Source: Xanthobacteraceae bacterium (GTDB taxonomy: Bacteria > Pseudomonadota > Alphaproteobacteria > Rhizobiales > Xanthobacteraceae). From it: DNA of 64,000 nucleotides. The notes below the pieces were generated by a model. The model did no database searches. It was not told the origin of the DNA and saw only the letters and a list, made by a program, of their open reading frames with translations. How positions within the stretch are numbered: position 1 is the stretch's first letter; the number at the start of each line of letters is the position of its first letter. Shown one piece after another: positions 17,203 to 26,891 of this stretch. Location of the stretch: assembly GCA_029239875.1 (NCBI GenBank), contig JARBUD010000003.1:1-64000 (forward strand), in the 5' to 3' direction. Both the position numbers and the translations under genes were made by a program.

Positions 17203-18024
17203 CTATTGCGCAGCCAAGGCAGCGGCCTCCGCGGCGCATTCTGAGACCGAGAGTGCCGACTTTGCCTTCGCCGCCTCCACTTCCGCTTTCGCGGCCTGGA
17301 GGTCGGCGAGGAAGGCCGGGTCGGTTTGCAGCCGCGCGGCCGTCGCCGCGCCCATGATCCGCCCGGCATCCACGTCGCTCTGCCAATGCGCATCACAGAT
17401 CACGCGGCTCTGCCCGAATTCGAGGCCGCGCTTCAGCAGGGCATCGGCGCGCTCGGGATTGATCTGCGCGAAGACGAGAGCCCAGCCCCAGCCGGCGGCC
17501 GTGTGCCCCGACGGATAGGAGCCGTCCTCGTGCAGGATCGCCTCCTGATCGGCCCGACAGGTCGCTTCGCTGTGAGCCACGAAAGGGCGGACCCGGTTGT
17601 ACTTGTTCTTCACGCCATAGGTGGAGAGGCCGAAATCCGACAACATCTTCTGCATCATCGCATAGAGACGCGGGGTCTGCTTGTCGTCGATGCGGATACC
17701 CATGGCGCAGGAGAAATTGTCGGCGGCCTGCGGAAAGGCGAGATCGGCATCGTCATGGGCAAGCTTCCAGCGCCCGGGCGAGGGAATCGTGGCCCTGCGC
17801 GCTTCTTCGTCCCGGGCCATCGCGGCCGAGTTCGCCTCGGGCGGCGGGCCGAGCAGCACCAGGCTGTTCGGCAGGTCGGATCGCTTGAGATAGCCCGGCG
17901 CGATCTTGAAATGAGGGTCGGTGACCGCAGGCTGCGCTTCGCCGCTCTGGACCTGTCCGCACAGTGCGAGCAGCGCAAGGAGTGAAACATGTGCGGCCCG
18001 CACGACGGTCCTGGTCATCGACAT
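17203..18024 (-). CDS. phoN: Class A non-specific acid phosphatase (PhoN/PAP2 type), secreted
   Basis: The 273-residue protein starts with a Sec signal peptide ending near SGEA. It contains the three-part class A/PAP2 active site in order: KNKYNRVRPF (K-x6-R-P), GSYPSGHTAAGW (SGH) and SRVICDAHWQSDVDAGR (S-R-x5-H-x3-D). All catalytic residues are present. It should hydrolyse phosphate monoesters in the periplasm. After the domain there is an unusual Ala/Lys/Glu-rich helical tail (LQAAKAEVEAAKAKSALSVS and following). AAAGGAATGTG precedes the ATG. The gene appears monocistronic. Confidence 0.92.
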   Translation of the reverse strand: MSMTRTVVRAAHVSLLALLALCGQVQSGEAQPAVTDPHFKIAPGYLKRSDLPNSLVLLGPPPEANSAAMARDEEARRATIPSPGRWKLAHDDADLAFPQAADNFSCAMGIRIDDKQTPRLYAMMQKMLSDFGLSTYGVKNKYNRVRPFVAHSEATCRADQEAILHEDGSYPSGHTAAGWGWALVFAQINPERADALLKRGLEFGQSRVICDAHWQSDVDAGRIMGAATAARLQTDPAFLADLQAAKAEVEAAKAKSALSVSECAAEAAALAAQ

Positions 18025-18066
18025 TCACATTCCTTTCGATGTAGTCGAACTCACGAAAGTCCCTGG

Positions 18067-18226
18067 TCAGAACCGGTACATTGCCGCGGCGGCGGGCACG
18101 TGCTGCCTCACGTCGTACGAGAGGCCGCCATTGCGATAATCGACATGGAGCGCCCGGTAGCCGGCTTTCAGCGTCAGGCGATGGCGAGATCGCGCGCCGT
18201 TGCGCCTGACATTGCTGCCTGTCCCC
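18067..18226 (-). pseudogene. C-terminal relic of an outer-membrane barrel protein
   Basis: The minus strand reads LTLKAGYRALHVDYRNGGLS then YDVRQHVPAAAAMYRF and a stop. Alternating aromatic and small residues ending in a terminal phenylalanine are typical of the last two strands of an outer-membrane beta-barrel. No start, signal or earlier strands are present upstream, where the duplicated AraC-locus segment begins, so this is a truncated end fragment. Confidence 0.55.
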
Positions 18227-18233
18227 TGTCCTG

Positions 18234-18523
18234 CCCGTCGTACCAGCACCTGCGCGAGCACCAAGGTTCGCTGCGGCACACGATCGGAGCCTCGTTGGCC
18301 GGTAAATGTCGTTGTGAGAATTTTCGTACATGGCCAGCCTGCCGGTCTTGCCATTTCGCGCCAATCACAACGGGCTGTTCCCCCACCCGGTCTCGCCCCC
18401 TCCGAGATTCGGCTCTGTGTAAGCGTCAACGGGATCTTGGGACACACCTGGAGCAGTCACGGCTGCTATCGTCCCTGGTCGAAAGAGCGACCTCTACCTG
18501 CCGCTCTTGCCGGCACTGCCCTT
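18234..18523 (+). repeat. Diverged direct repeat, copy A: decayed AraC-gene locus
   Basis: This segment matches 25340-25720, the upstream region and first codons of the intact AraC gene. Shared blocks include AATGTCGTTGTGA (18305-18317), a 30-base block at 18337-18366 with one difference, and coding sequence for [24 protein letters not shown] residues (about 18449-18510). About 90 bases around the start codon are deleted here, and the match stops inside the RND gene end. It is therefore a dead second copy of the regulator locus. Confidence 0.75.
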
Positions 18524-21500
18524 CACCCTTTCGCGCAGTCCCTGGAACATGACGTAGAGCGCGGGGATGGCGAAGATCCCGATGAGCGAGGCGGCGAGCA
18601 TGCCGCCGAACACCGGGGTCGAGACATGGCGCCGCGCCAGCATCGCCGCGCCGGTGCCGAAGACGAGGGGCACCAGCCCGAGGATGAAGGCGAAGGAGGT
18701 CATCATCACCGGGCGGAAGCGCAGGCGCGCGCCCTCAACGGCGGCCTCCAGTAGAGGCATGCCGCTCTCCCGGCGCGCCTTGGCGAATTCGACGATGAGG
18801 ATGCCGTTCTTGGCCGCGAGGCCGATCAGGACGATGAGGCCGATCTGCGCGTAGAGATCGAGGGCCATTTGGCCGACCACGACGGCAAGAAAGGCGCCGA
18901 GAACCGCCACCGAAACCGAGAGCAGCACGGGAACGGGAATCGTCCAGCTCTCGTAAAGCGCTACCAGGAACAGGAAGGCGAACAGCAGCGCGAAGCCGAG
19001 GATGATGCCGGTTTGGCCGCCGGCCCGCTTTTCCTGGAACGAGATATCCGTCCAGGCGCCCGCATAGCCGGCGGGCAGGACGCGGGCGGCGACCTGTTCC
19101 ATCGCGGCCAGCGCCTGACCGGACGAGACACCCGTTGCCGGGCCGCCCTGAACCGTGACGGCGAGCTTGTTGTCGTAGCGGATCAGGGCCTGCGGCCCGA
19201 GCACGAGCCGGGGCTCGACCAGGCTTCGAAGCGCGACCATCTCGCCGATCCGGCTACGCACATTGATGCGGTCGATGTCGACGATCGCACGACGATCGGA
19301 AGCTTCCGCCTGCACCTGCACCTGCCAGGTCCGGCCGAACAGGTTCATGTCGTTGACATAGGCCCCTCCGAGCGAGGTCTGCAGCGCGTCGAAGATCGCC
19401 GAGATGTCGACGCCGAGGATTTCCGCCTTGTCGCGATCGATGTCGAGGAAGATCGACGGGTTGGAGGCCGAGAAGGAAGAGAACACGTCCGAGAGGTGCG
19501 GGTCCTGATTGGCCGCGACGAGCAGCCCGCGCAGCGCCTGCGCCAGCGCGTTCGGATCGCTGTTGGACATGGCGCGCAGCATGTAGGTGAAGCCGCCACC
19601 GGTGCCGAGCCCGATGATCGGCGGCGGCGCCAATGGCACGGCGACCCCACCCGTGATGCTCTTCAATCTGGGCGCCAGCCGCTCGATGACCGCCGGCGCG
19701 GACTGCCCTGCGCCCTGCCGTTCCTCGAACGGCTTCAGCGTCACGATCACGAAGGCCGCATTGGGCTGCGAGTAGCCGTCGACGAAGTTGAAGCCGATGA
19801 TCGAGGAGGTGTCGGCGACGGTCGGCTCCTGCTTCAGGATCGCCTCGACCTCGGCGACGGCCCCGGCGGTGCGACCGACGGACGCCCCGTCCGGCGCCTG
19901 CACGACCACGAAGAACGCGCCCTGGTCTTCCTCGGGAAGGAAGCCGGTCGGTGTCATCCCGTTCAGCGCGTAGATGCCGGCGCCGGACGCGACGACCATG
20001 ACGAGGCCAATGAAGGCCATGCGGACGAGGCGCGCGACCACCGTGCCATAGGCGTCGCGCACCCGGTCGATGCCGCGCATCAGCGCGCCGAGCGGCCCGC
20101 GCCGGGGGCCGTGATGCGGCTTGAGCAGGATGGCGCAGAGCGCCGGCGACAGCGTCAGAGCGTTGATCGCGGAGAGCAGCATCGACACCGCGACGGTGAC
20201 GGCGAACTGGCGGAACAGCTCGCCGGTGATGCCGGGGATGAAGGCCACCGGCACGAACACCGAGAGCAGCACCAGCGTGATGCCGATGATCGGCGCGGTG
20301 ATCTCGCGCATGGCTTCCTTGGTGGCCGCGGCCGGGGAGAGGTCCGGCCTCTCCTCCATCTTCGCCTCGACCGCTTCGACGACGACGATGGCGTCGTCCA
20401 CCACGATGCCTATGGCGAGGACCAGCGCGAGCAGAGACACGGTATTCGCCGAATAACCGATGGCGTTCAGCACGACGAAGGTGCCGATCAGGCTCACGGG
20501 AACCGCTATGGTGGGGATCAGCGTGGCGCGCAGATTGCCGAGAAACAGGAACACCACCAGCACCACCAGCACGAAGGCCTCGAAGAGCGTGTGCTGGACC
20601 ACATCGATGGTCGCGGTGACGAAGGTGGTGGGGTCGTAGGTGACGCTCCAGGCGAGGTCGTCAGGGAACCGGCTCTGCGCCTCGGCGAGCTTCGCCTTCA
20701 CGGAAGCGAGCGTCGTCAGCGCATTGGCGCCCGGCGACTGGTAGATGCCGATCATCGTTGCCGGCCGGCCGTTCAGGCGGGTCGAACGGTCGAGATTGGC
20801 GGCGCCGAGCTCGACGCGCGCCACGTCGGACAGGCGCAGCACCGAGCCGTCGGCATTGGTGCGGATGATGATGTCCTTGAATTCGTCGATGGAGGACAGG
20901 CGCCCCTTGGTCTGGATGTTGAGCTGGAGCTGCTGGTCGTCGGAAATCGGCCGCGCGCCGATGCGCCCGACGGCGGCCTGGACGTTCTGGCCACGTATTG
21001 CGTCGACGATGTCCGCCGTCGTCAGCCCGAGCCCGGTCAGGCGGTCAGTCTCGACCCAGGCCCGCACGGCGTAGTCCTGCGGTCCGAACAGCGTGGCCTC
21101 ACCCACCCCCGGCGTGGAGCGGATGTCGTCGACGAGATTGATGGTGGCGTAGTTGGAGATGAACAGCTCGTCATGGCTGCCCTTGGGCGACGTCAGGGCG
21201 ATGACGCCGAGCAGCGCCGAGGACTGTTTCTTGACCGTCACGCCCTGCCGCTGCACGTCCTGCGGCAGCTTGGAGAGCGCGACCTGGACGCGGTTGTTGA
21301 CGTTGACCGCGTTGATGTCGGGATCGGAGCCGAGCTCGAAGGAAACGGTGAGCGTGTAGCTGCCGTCATTGCCCGAGACGCTCTTCATATAGATGGACTT
21401 GTCGACGCCAACGATCTGGCTTTCCAGCGGCTGGGCGACCGTCGCCTCCACCACGGCGGCCGAAGCGCCGGGATAGACAGCCGTCACCGACACCTGCGGA

Positions 21501-21622
21501 GGCACGATGTCGGGATATTGCGCGATCGGGATGGCGAACAGGGACAGCAGGCCGGCGATCACCGTCACCAGGGCGATGACGATGGCGAAGCGGGGGCGGT
21601 CGACGAACAGCGCGGAGATCAT
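18494..21622 (-). CDS. RND multidrug efflux permease (HAE1/AcrB family)
   Basis: The 1042-residue inner-membrane pump drives drug export with proton import. Visible marks are the N-terminal segment [20 protein letters not shown], the substrate-cleft region, and the TM4 acidic pair in [20 protein letters not shown] needed for proton relay. The C-terminal half repeats the fold ([20 protein letters not shown]). Length is typical. The membrane-fusion gene ends only 4 bases upstream. No TolC-type outer-membrane gene is present, so the channel must be encoded elsewhere. The last residues (GSAGKSGR and the stop) are read from the strand opposite to an AraC-gene relic, so the native C-terminus has been replaced. 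Confidence 0.95.
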   Translation of the reverse strand: MISALFVDRPRFAIVIALVTVIAGLLSLFAIPIAQYPDIVPPQVSVTAVYPGASAAVVEATVAQPLESQIVGVDKSIYMKSVSGNDGSYTLTVSFELGSDPDINAVNVNNRVQVALSKLPQDVQRQGVTVKKQSSALLGVIALTSPKGSHDELFISNYATINLVDDIRSTPGVGEATLFGPQDYAVRAWVETDRLTGLGLTTADIVDAIRGQNVQAAVGRIGARPISDDQQLQLNIQTKGRLSSIDEFKDIIIRTNADGSVLRLSDVARVELGAANLDRSTRLNGRPATMIGIYQSPGANALTTLASVKAKLAEAQSRFPDDLAWSVTYDPTTFVTATIDVVQHTLFEAFVLVVLVVFLFLGNLRATLIPTIAVPVSLIGTFVVLNAIGYSANTVSLLALVLAIGIVVDDAIVVVEAVEAKMEERPDLSPAAATKEAMREITAPIIGITLVLLSVFVPVAFIPGITGELFRQFAVTVAVSMLLSAINALTLSPALCAILLKPHHGPRRGPLGALMRGIDRVRDAYGTVVARLVRMAFIGLVMVVASGAGIYALNGMTPTGFLPEEDQGAFFVVVQAPDGASVGRTAGAVAEVEAILKQEPTVADTSSIIGFNFVDGYSQPNAAFVIVTLKPFEERQGAGQSAPAVIERLAPRLKSITGGVAVPLAPPPIIGLGTGGGFTYMLRAMSNSDPNALAQALRGLLVAANQDPHLSDVFSSFSASNPSIFLDIDRDKAEILGVDISAIFDALQTSLGGAYVNDMNLFGRTWQVQVQAEASDRRAIVDIDRINVRSRIGEMVALRSLVEPRLVLGPQALIRYDNKLAVTVQGGPATGVSSGQALAAMEQVAARVLPAGYAGAWTDISFQEKRAGGQTGIILGFALLFAFLFLVALYESWTIPVPVLLSVSVAVLGAFLAVVVGQMALDLYAQIGLIVLIGLAAKNGILIVEFAKARRESGMPLLEAAVEGARLRFRPVMMTSFAFILGLVPLVFGTGAAMLARRHVSTPVFGGMLAASLIGIFAIPALYVMFQGLRERVKGSAGKSGR

Positions 21623-21626
21623 CGCC

Positions 21627-22799
21627 TCAGCCCGCCTTCGGCAGCGTCGTGGCGGGATAGGGCGACACCGGCGCGCCGGGGCGCAGGGCCGAGATGCCCT
21701 CGACGATCACCTGATCGCCGGGAGCAAGGCCGCCATCGACAATGACGCTCGTGCCACGCTGGCCGCCAAGCGTCAGGCGCCGGACGGCGGCCTTGCCGTC
21801 TTCCACCGCGAAAACATAGATGCCCTGCTGGTCGGCGATCAGCGCCGATTGCGGCACGAGGATCTTCTCGACGGGCATTTCGAGCTGCAGCGTCACCCTG
21901 ACCAGCTGGCCGTCGATCAGGCTGCCCTTTGGATTGGGCACGACCGCGCGCATCGCGACGCTGTCGGTGGCCTTGTTCACCGACACGTCGACGAAGTCGA
22001 TCTTGCCCGGATGCTCGTAGGGCGAACCGTCGGAGAAGTGGATGAGCGCCGCCAGTTCATCCTTGGCCGCCACGCGATCTGCGCTTTGGAGCGTCAGGAA
22101 CTCGCGCTGGCTGACCGGGATCGTCACATGCATCGGGTCCTGGCTGACGATCGTCGTCAGCGCGCCGCGATCCGGCCCGACCACATTGCCCCTGGTGACG
22201 ATCGTGCGGCCGATCAGGCCGGAAATCGGCGCCTTGATCTCGGTATAATCGAGATCGATCTGGGCGGTCTGCACATTCGCCCCGGCGATCTGGACATTGC
22301 CCTTGGCGGTGAGCTGCTCGGCAAGCCTCTGGTCCCGCGTCGCAGCGCTGCCGGCCTGCGTCTTAAGCAGGTCCTCGGCGCGGGCGAGCTGCTCATCGGC
22401 GAATGCCGCCTGCCCACGCGCCTGCTCCAGCGCGCCCTGCGCACGCGACAGCGCCGCCTGGAACGGCGCCTGCTCGATCTTGTAGAGAGGATCGCCTTCC
22501 TTGACCGCCTGGCCGTCCGTGAACAGGACTTCCTCCAGGAAGCCGGTCACGCGGGCACGAAGATCGACCCGTTCACGCGCCTCGACGCGGCCGATGAATT
22601 CCTTGCCGGGGTTGATCCGCTGCAAGGCGATCGTCAGCGTGCCGACGCGTGCGGCAGGAGCTTCCTGCCCCTGGATCGGCGGGATCGGCGCAGTGACCAG
22701 CCATCCTGTTGCCAGCGTGAGCGTGATGAAGCTCTTCGCGACATATCGAAGCCACTTCAACGAAGGGCGCCTCGGGGCGGATGCTTGTGAAACGGTCAT
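21627..22799 (-). CDS. RND efflux periplasmic adaptor (membrane fusion protein)
   Basis: The 390-residue adaptor links the RND pump to an outer-membrane channel. After an N-terminal hydrophobic anchor ([16 protein letters not shown]) it shows the lipoyl-type entry strand [20 protein letters not shown], a helical hairpin (residues about 130-200) and the return strand [20 protein letters not shown], ending in the membrane-proximal barrel. The start at MTVSQAS is preferred because GAGGCAGAAAGC lies just upstream; earlier in-frame codons lack a site. It sits directly upstream of the pump gene in one operon. Confidence 0.93.
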   Translation of the reverse strand: MTVSQASAPRRPSLKWLRYVAKSFITLTLATGWLVTAPIPPIQGQEAPAARVGTLTIALQRINPGKEFIGRVEARERVDLRARVTGFLEEVLFTDGQAVKEGDPLYKIEQAPFQAALSRAQGALEQARGQAAFADEQLARAEDLLKTQAGSAATRDQRLAEQLTAKGNVQIAGANVQTAQIDLDYTEIKAPISGLIGRTIVTRGNVVGPDRGALTTIVSQDPMHVTIPVSQREFLTLQSADRVAAKDELAALIHFSDGSPYEHPGKIDFVDVSVNKATDSVAMRAVVPNPKGSLIDGQLVRVTLQLEMPVEKILVPQSALIADQQGIYVFAVEDGKAAVRRLTLGGQRGTSVIVDGGLAPGDQVIVEGISALRPGAPVSPYPATTLPKAG

Positions 22800-22855
22800 G
22801 CTTTCTGCCTCAATCATCGAAAGGCGGGCGGTTTCGCCTCGCCCGTGAGGAATCC

Positions 22856-23512
22856 TCAAGAGAAGGACGTGACGAACTGCCGTACGCCCGACGCGATGAA
22901 CTGGACCGCCACGCAGGTCAGCAGGAAGCCCATGATCTTGGTGACAGCCTGAATGCCGTGCTCGCCCAGGAACTTGCTCACCCAGTTCGCTCCGACCAGG
23001 GCGGCATAGGCGATCAGTGCGGTGATGAGGATGCCGGTGAGGACCACCGCATAGCCGAGGGCGACATGTTGCTCGGGTATCTGCGATCCATAGCCCATGA
23101 CGACCGCGATGGACCCTGGCCCCGCAAGGCTCGGCATGGCGAGGGGCGAGAAGGAGAAGTCGAGATCCGCCTGCTTGATCTCGCTCGGCCCCGCCTCGAC
23201 GGAATCGGCTTCTCCCGTTCCCGAGAACAGCATGCGGAAGGCAAGCACCAGGATGATCAAGCCGCCGGCAACTCGGATGCCCGGCAGCGAGATGCCGAAC
23301 AGCGCAATGATTCCGTTGCCGAGGAAAAGAAACGCGGCAAGCACCGCGAACGCATAGAGCGAGGCGCGCAGGGCCTGCTGCCGCTTATGTTGCTGCGACA
23401 TCCTCCTGGTGAGCGCCAGAAACAGAGGTACGGTGCTGAGGGGGTTCATGATCGGAAGCAGACCGATCGCGACGAGCGGGACGTGCTTCAGCGCTTCAAG
23501 AAAGAGATTCAT
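22856..23512 (-). CDS. marC: MarC family integral membrane protein
   Basis: The 218-residue protein has six hydrophobic segments in two inverted triplets (starting LFLEALKHVPLVAIGLLPIM). It carries the family hallmarks NPLSTVPLFLALT and SLAGPGSIAVVM. E. coli MarC is of similar length (221) and its transport role is unproven; an early link to multiple antibiotic resistance was withdrawn. No Shine-Dalgarno site is visible before the ATG at 23512. It lies 56 bases upstream of the efflux adaptor in the same orientation, so co-transcription is likely. Confidence 0.85.
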   Translation of the reverse strand: MNLFLEALKHVPLVAIGLLPIMNPLSTVPLFLALTRRMSQQHKRQQALRASLYAFAVLAAFLFLGNGIIALFGISLPGIRVAGGLIILVLAFRMLFSGTGEADSVEAGPSEIKQADLDFSFSPLAMPSLAGPGSIAVVMGYGSQIPEQHVALGYAVVLTGILITALIAYAALVGANWVSKFLGEHGIQAVTKIMGFLLTCVAVQFIASGVRQFVTSFS

Positions 23513-23665
23513 CAGGGAGTGAGTGTTGCCTCGGATGGGATGTGTGCGTTGGTATCGATCATGACGCCCGCCATGTCGACCTCGAAGCCGCGGCCGCTCT
23601 GGCGGCAATGACAAGCATCGTCATTGCCGCCAGAGGTCGGATCCTCTTCCCGGTAGTCGGGATGT

Positions 23666-24271
23666 TCACTGCCTGCCGATGTTGAAGATCTGCACGCGGC
23701 GATTGACCGGGTTGGTCGGATCGTTGGGGGTTTGCAGCGCCTCCTGGCCAAGGCCCGCCGCCTCGAGCCGAGCCGGAGCGACGCCGTAGACCGTCGCCAG
23801 CGCCTCGACGATGGCGTCGGCCCGCTGCTGGCTGAGCTCCAGATTGTGCTTGCGGCTGCCGGTGGCGTCGGTGTTGCCGACGACCAGGAAACGATAGCCG
23901 ACAAGGATCGGATGATGGAGGGCATCGGCAATGGAGCCGATGGTGGCGTAGGATTCGGGACGGATGATCGCCGAATTCAGCGCGAACTGAATCTGCACCG
24001 TGATCTGCGCGAGATTGTCGAGCTTCTGGGCGATGGTCGACTTGTCGGTGGTCAGCGGAACGTTGTTGGCGACCGCCTGCTGCGCCATCTGCCTGAGAAT
24101 CCTGGCGGTAATGGCCGGCTCATCATCCGTTGCCTGCGTCAGCCCCTGCAGGATCTGAGCGTTGTTCAGATTCGTCTGGGCGCGGGCTTCGAGAGTGAGC
24201 GGACAGGCAAGCACAGCCGCAACGGCAGCTCCCCGGGCCAGGCGCGCGGCGAGGCGGGTGGTTTGGCGCAT
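23666..24271 (-). CDS. OmpA-family peptidoglycan-associated protein
   Basis: The 201-residue secreted protein has a signal peptide (cleavage near ARAQ), a linker of about 70 residues and a C-terminal OmpA domain (about 95-201). In that domain, IQFALNSAIIRPESYATIGS, VGNTDATGSRKHNLELSQQR and GLGQEALQTPNDPTNPVNRR hold the usual Asp and Arg that grip peptidoglycan, NTDATG corresponding to the classical GHTD region. There is no lipobox, so it is soluble in the periplasm or tethered otherwise. AAGGAAGAAC precedes the ATG. It follows the Cys-repeat gene by 37 bases. Confidence 0.9.
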   Translation of the reverse strand: MRQTTRLAARLARGAAVAAVLACPLTLEARAQTNLNNAQILQGLTQATDDEPAITARILRQMAQQAVANNVPLTTDKSTIAQKLDNLAQITVQIQFALNSAIIRPESYATIGSIADALHHPILVGYRFLVVGNTDATGSRKHNLELSQQRADAIVEALATVYGVAPARLEAAGLGQEALQTPNDPTNPVNRRVQIFNIGRQ

Positions 24272-24308
24272 GATGTTCTTCCTTAGCCTGAGATCGCTGT
24301 ACGACGCG

Positions 24309-24728
24309 TCACTGCCAGCCGGCATCGAGGAGAGCCTGCTTGCAGGAGGCTCCGACGACCTTCCGGGCAGTAAGCAGGCAGTCGAGGACATTGGCGTCGC
24401 CGAACTTCACGCCGGGGCAATATTCACGAATACTGGCATTGCACACCTTGAATGCGCCCTGCTGCGCCTGAAGACGCTTGGCAATCGAGGCGGTCACGCG
24501 GTCATAGTCCATGATGCACGCGCTCGGCACCTGGTCCTGATGCTGCTGAAGGCATTGCCGTACCTGACCGTTGCCGATGTTGACCTTCGAGCAGAAGCGT
24601 TCAATCGACGGCCCGCAACTCCTGGCGATGACGGCACCCGCCTCTGCGAAGCTGACGGTTTGCGCGGACGTCGTCGCTGCCGTGCCGAGGAGCAGCAGTG
24701 CCGCCAGCCCAATTGCCTGTTTCTTCAT
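24309..24728 (-). CDS. Secreted Cys-repeat protein (two tandem C4 repeats)
   Basis: The 139-residue protein has a Sec signal peptide (MKKQAIGLAALLLLGTAATT, cleavage after SAQ). The mature part is two tandem copies of one cysteine module with identical spacing, C-x7-C-x12-C-x11-C, the first starting CGPSIERFC and the second CNASIREYC. This matches the bacterial form of the cysteine-rich repeat first named from a Golgi/FGF-receptor-binding protein (PF00839-like). Eight cysteines imply four disulfides in the periplasm; the function is unknown. GGAGAA lies nine bases before the ATG. It is the first gene of a likely operon running through OmpA, MarC and the RND pump. Confidence 0.8.
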   Translation of the reverse strand: MKKQAIGLAALLLLGTAATTSAQTVSFAEAGAVIARSCGPSIERFCSKVNIGNGQVRQCLQQHQDQVPSACIMDYDRVTASIAKRLQAQQGAFKVCNASIREYCPGVKFGDANVLDCLLTARKVVGASCKQALLDAGWQ

Positions 24729-24734
24729 GCGTAC

Positions 24735-25339
24735 GGTTCTCCATTATCGAGCGTTGGTGAAGCTGCCGGATGCCGCGGCCAGCGCTTCGGGCGCCTCACG
24801 GATCTTCGTCCGTGAGCCAATCCCAATTCGAGGCTTCGAGCGTGAACCCGCGCGGGGTCCCTGGTGTCGTCGGGATTGGCAAGGATGCGGACCGCAACGA
24901 ACACATGGCGGGTGCCAACCTCATCCTTGATGAGTGTCGTGCGCCGGCTCACAGACCATCATCGGGGTGTAATGGTCTTCGTTGATGATCCGCACAGAGA
25001 TGAAGCACTCATCCGAAGCTCAGGCTGCCTGTCGATCGGCGTCGGCGTCCTGCTATGGACGAACGTGCCTAGGCCGCCGGCGTCGGTTGTGAGAGCGACG
25101 CGCATGACGCGAGCACGAGGAAACTCAGCCTGGAAACCAACGTCATTCGCATTGAACGGCACCTTTTTGGCGTTTGGTTCATTTTCCACCAGAGCGCGAC
25201 CAAGTTGGCCGACTCCCATGCTTTCACTGATCACCAGTGAGGGGCGGTGGATGCCCGTGATCCGCATAGCCGGGAAATACCCGGTTCCGAACGGCAAGTC
25301 CTCGTCCGGAACAGCGGCGCTCCCGGCGCCATTATTCCG
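24735..25339 (-). pseudogene. Unrecognised, apparently decayed coding remnant
   Basis: The minus strand holds a protein-like stretch (DLPFGTGYFPAMRITGIHRP, then SLVISESMGVGQLGRALVEN and FQAEFPRARVMRVALTTDAG) with no start codon of its own. Downstream, protein-like text continues only by changing frame (FISVRIINEDHYTPMMV, then DEVGTRHVFVAVRILANPDD, then GFTLEASNWDWLTDEDP). This looks like the frameshifted remains of a gene once divergent from the AraC regulator and perhaps its target. I cannot name the family. Confidence 0.4.
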
Positions 25340-25720
25340 CCCGCCGTACCAACACCTGCACGAGCGCTTCGGCCCGCTGCCGCACGCGATCGCGGTTCGA
25401 CCGACCAGCGAATGTCGTTGTGACCATTTCCTACAAGGCCGGCCTGCCGGTCTTGCCATTTTGCGCCAATCGCCACTCAGTGCTCTTCAGTCGGTCGCTC
25501 GTCCGCGAGATTCGGCCTTGTGAAATGCGTCAACGCGGGGATCTCGGCGAGGTGCGATGACTGATATCCCTTTGACGCGCGGCCAGTTCCTGCTGCCCTT
25601 CGTCAGCATCCTCAACGATATCGGCGCTCCGACGGAGACGCTCCTGGAGCGGTCCCGGCTGCCATCGTCCCTGATCGAAAAGAGCGATCTCTACCTGCCG
25701 CTATTGCCGGCACTCCGCTT
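25340..25720 (+). repeat. Diverged direct repeat, copy B: AraC promoter and gene start
   Basis: This is the intact counterpart of 18234-18523 and covers the noncoding leader and the first 55 codons of the AraC gene. The noncoding leader is as well conserved between copies as the coding part, which points to a functional regulatory region. Confidence 0.75.
25442..25471. promoter_or_regulatory. Conserved 30-base noncoding box upstream of AraC gene
   Basis: The block beginning GCCTGCCGGTCTTGCCATTT differs at one of 30 positions from the copy at 18337-18366, while flanking DNA has drifted much further. It sits about 85 bases before the AraC start, and the matching copy lies in front of a dead regulator. 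It contains TTGCCA and GCGCCA half-site-like hexamers. An autoregulatory AraC site is likely but unproven. Confidence 0.5.
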
Positions 25721-26558
25721 TGTCGAGACGGCCCAGAGAACCCAGGGCGTCGCGGATTTCGGCTTTCTCGCCGCGCAACGCCTGAACTTTTCCCACATGC
25801 GGGAAAAGACGCGGGCCCTGATCGCGCATTCCCCGACGCTCCTCGTCGCGCTTCGGCACGCCTGCCATTGGGCGTCGCGCGAAGACACAATTCTGAGCAT
25901 GTGGATCGAACATGACGCCGATCATGTGCGGGTCTGTAGCCGGCTTAACGGTACGGGCGGGCTGCTGCATCTGAAATACGCACAATGGATCCAGAATATT
26001 TTCCCGATCCACATCGTCCGGCAATTCGCGGGGGCCGACTGGATGCCTACGGCGATCGCCTTTGAATCGTCTTATGCGCCGAGTCCTGCGACGCGGTCCT
26101 GCTGGCCGAATGTGCGGTTCCTGTCGAACCGACATGCCGCCTGGATCAGCTTGCCGGTGACGCTGCTCGCCCTGCCCAATCGTTCAACCACCTCGTTTGC
26201 GCCGCCGCACGACAACGAGGATGCCCCTTCCGCCTATGGCATCGCCGAGTTGCTCAAGCTGATGCTGCCGGCCTATCTCGACGAGGGAACCACGGCCCTT
26301 GCCGACGTTGCCGAGATCGTCGGCGTCAGCACGCGAACGCTTCAACGCAAGCTCGCCCATGTCGGCCTGTCCTATTCGGACATACTCGACACGGTCAGAT
26401 ACGAGAATGCGAGCCGCCTGCTTCGCGACACCGATTGCCGGATCATCGACGTCGCCTTCTCGTCCGGCTACACGGATCCGGCGCATTTCAGCCGCGCCTT
26501 CCGCCGGATAACGGGCGTCACGCCGCGCCAGTTTCGCGAGCAATCACGACTCGGCTAA
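25557..26558 (+). CDS. AraC family transcriptional regulator (OruR/ArgR-like type)
   Basis: This 333-residue regulator has an N-terminal arabinose-binding-like domain of the PF12625 type (LTRGQFLLPFVSILNDIGAP onward) and a C-terminal AraC DNA-binding domain (about 235-330). The domain contains LADVAEIVGVSTRTLQRKLA and IDVAFSSGYTDPAHFSRAFR followed by RITGVTPRQFR. The ligand is unknown. Its likely target is the decayed minus-strand locus in front of it or the efflux operon beyond; both are open. A dead copy of its promoter and 5-prime end lies 7 kb away at 18234-18523. Confidence 0.93.
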   Translation: MTDIPLTRGQFLLPFVSILNDIGAPTETLLERSRLPSSLIEKSDLYLPLLPALRFVETAQRTQGVADFGFLAAQRLNFSHMREKTRALIAHSPTLLVALRHACHWASREDTILSMWIEHDADHVRVCSRLNGTGGLLHLKYAQWIQNIFPIHIVRQFAGADWMPTAIAFESSYAPSPATRSCWPNVRFLSNRHAAWISLPVTLLALPNRSTTSFAPPHDNEDAPSAYGIAELLKLMLPAYLDEGTTALADVAEIVGVSTRTLQRKLAHVGLSYSDILDTVRYENASRLLRDTDCRIIDVAFSSGYTDPAHFSRAFRRITGVTPRQFREQSRLG

Positions 26559-26787
26559 AGTACGTTTGCCTCGATCCGCCACCCGCCCAGCTAGCTGCCT
26601 GGGCTGCGATGCACAGCACCGCGTTCAAGAGGGCGCGCCACCAAGCGCCATCCCAAGCATGCGTCCGCTTTCGGCAACGACCTCAACGGCCGCGGCGGAC
26701 ACTTGTCGCCGTCGGAAACGGAGATCGCCATCGCCATTAAATCTAATGCCGCTGAAAAAATCGGCTGCTCCGAGCGACACATTTCGA

Positions 26788-26804
26788 GAATATTTCTAAT
26801 ATTC
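26788..26804. promoter_or_regulatory. Candidate iron-responsive operator upstream of the sigma factor gene
   Basis: GAATATT-TCT-AATATTC is a perfect 7-3-7 inverted repeat, 88 bases before the sigma factor start, in an AT-rich island. It contains TTCTAA, half of the Irr-type ICE motif of alphaproteobacteria. Since the operon encodes iron uptake, an Irr, RirA or Fur-type site is a reasonable inference. The rest of the gap 26559-26891 shows nothing. Confidence 0.45.
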
Positions 26805-26891
26805 GCTCCCGGCATTGATGCATTCGTCAGTTTCGCGCTACTCCCTTCGCACAGCCAAGGAGGCTGCAAAGCGTAGAGGCAGATCGCGCGG

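Noticed and set aside
18869-21745. 958-residue plus-strand open frame
   Set aside because: It is the antisense of the RND permease gene, His/Asp/Arg-rich with no fold; the minus strand has a complete RND protein.
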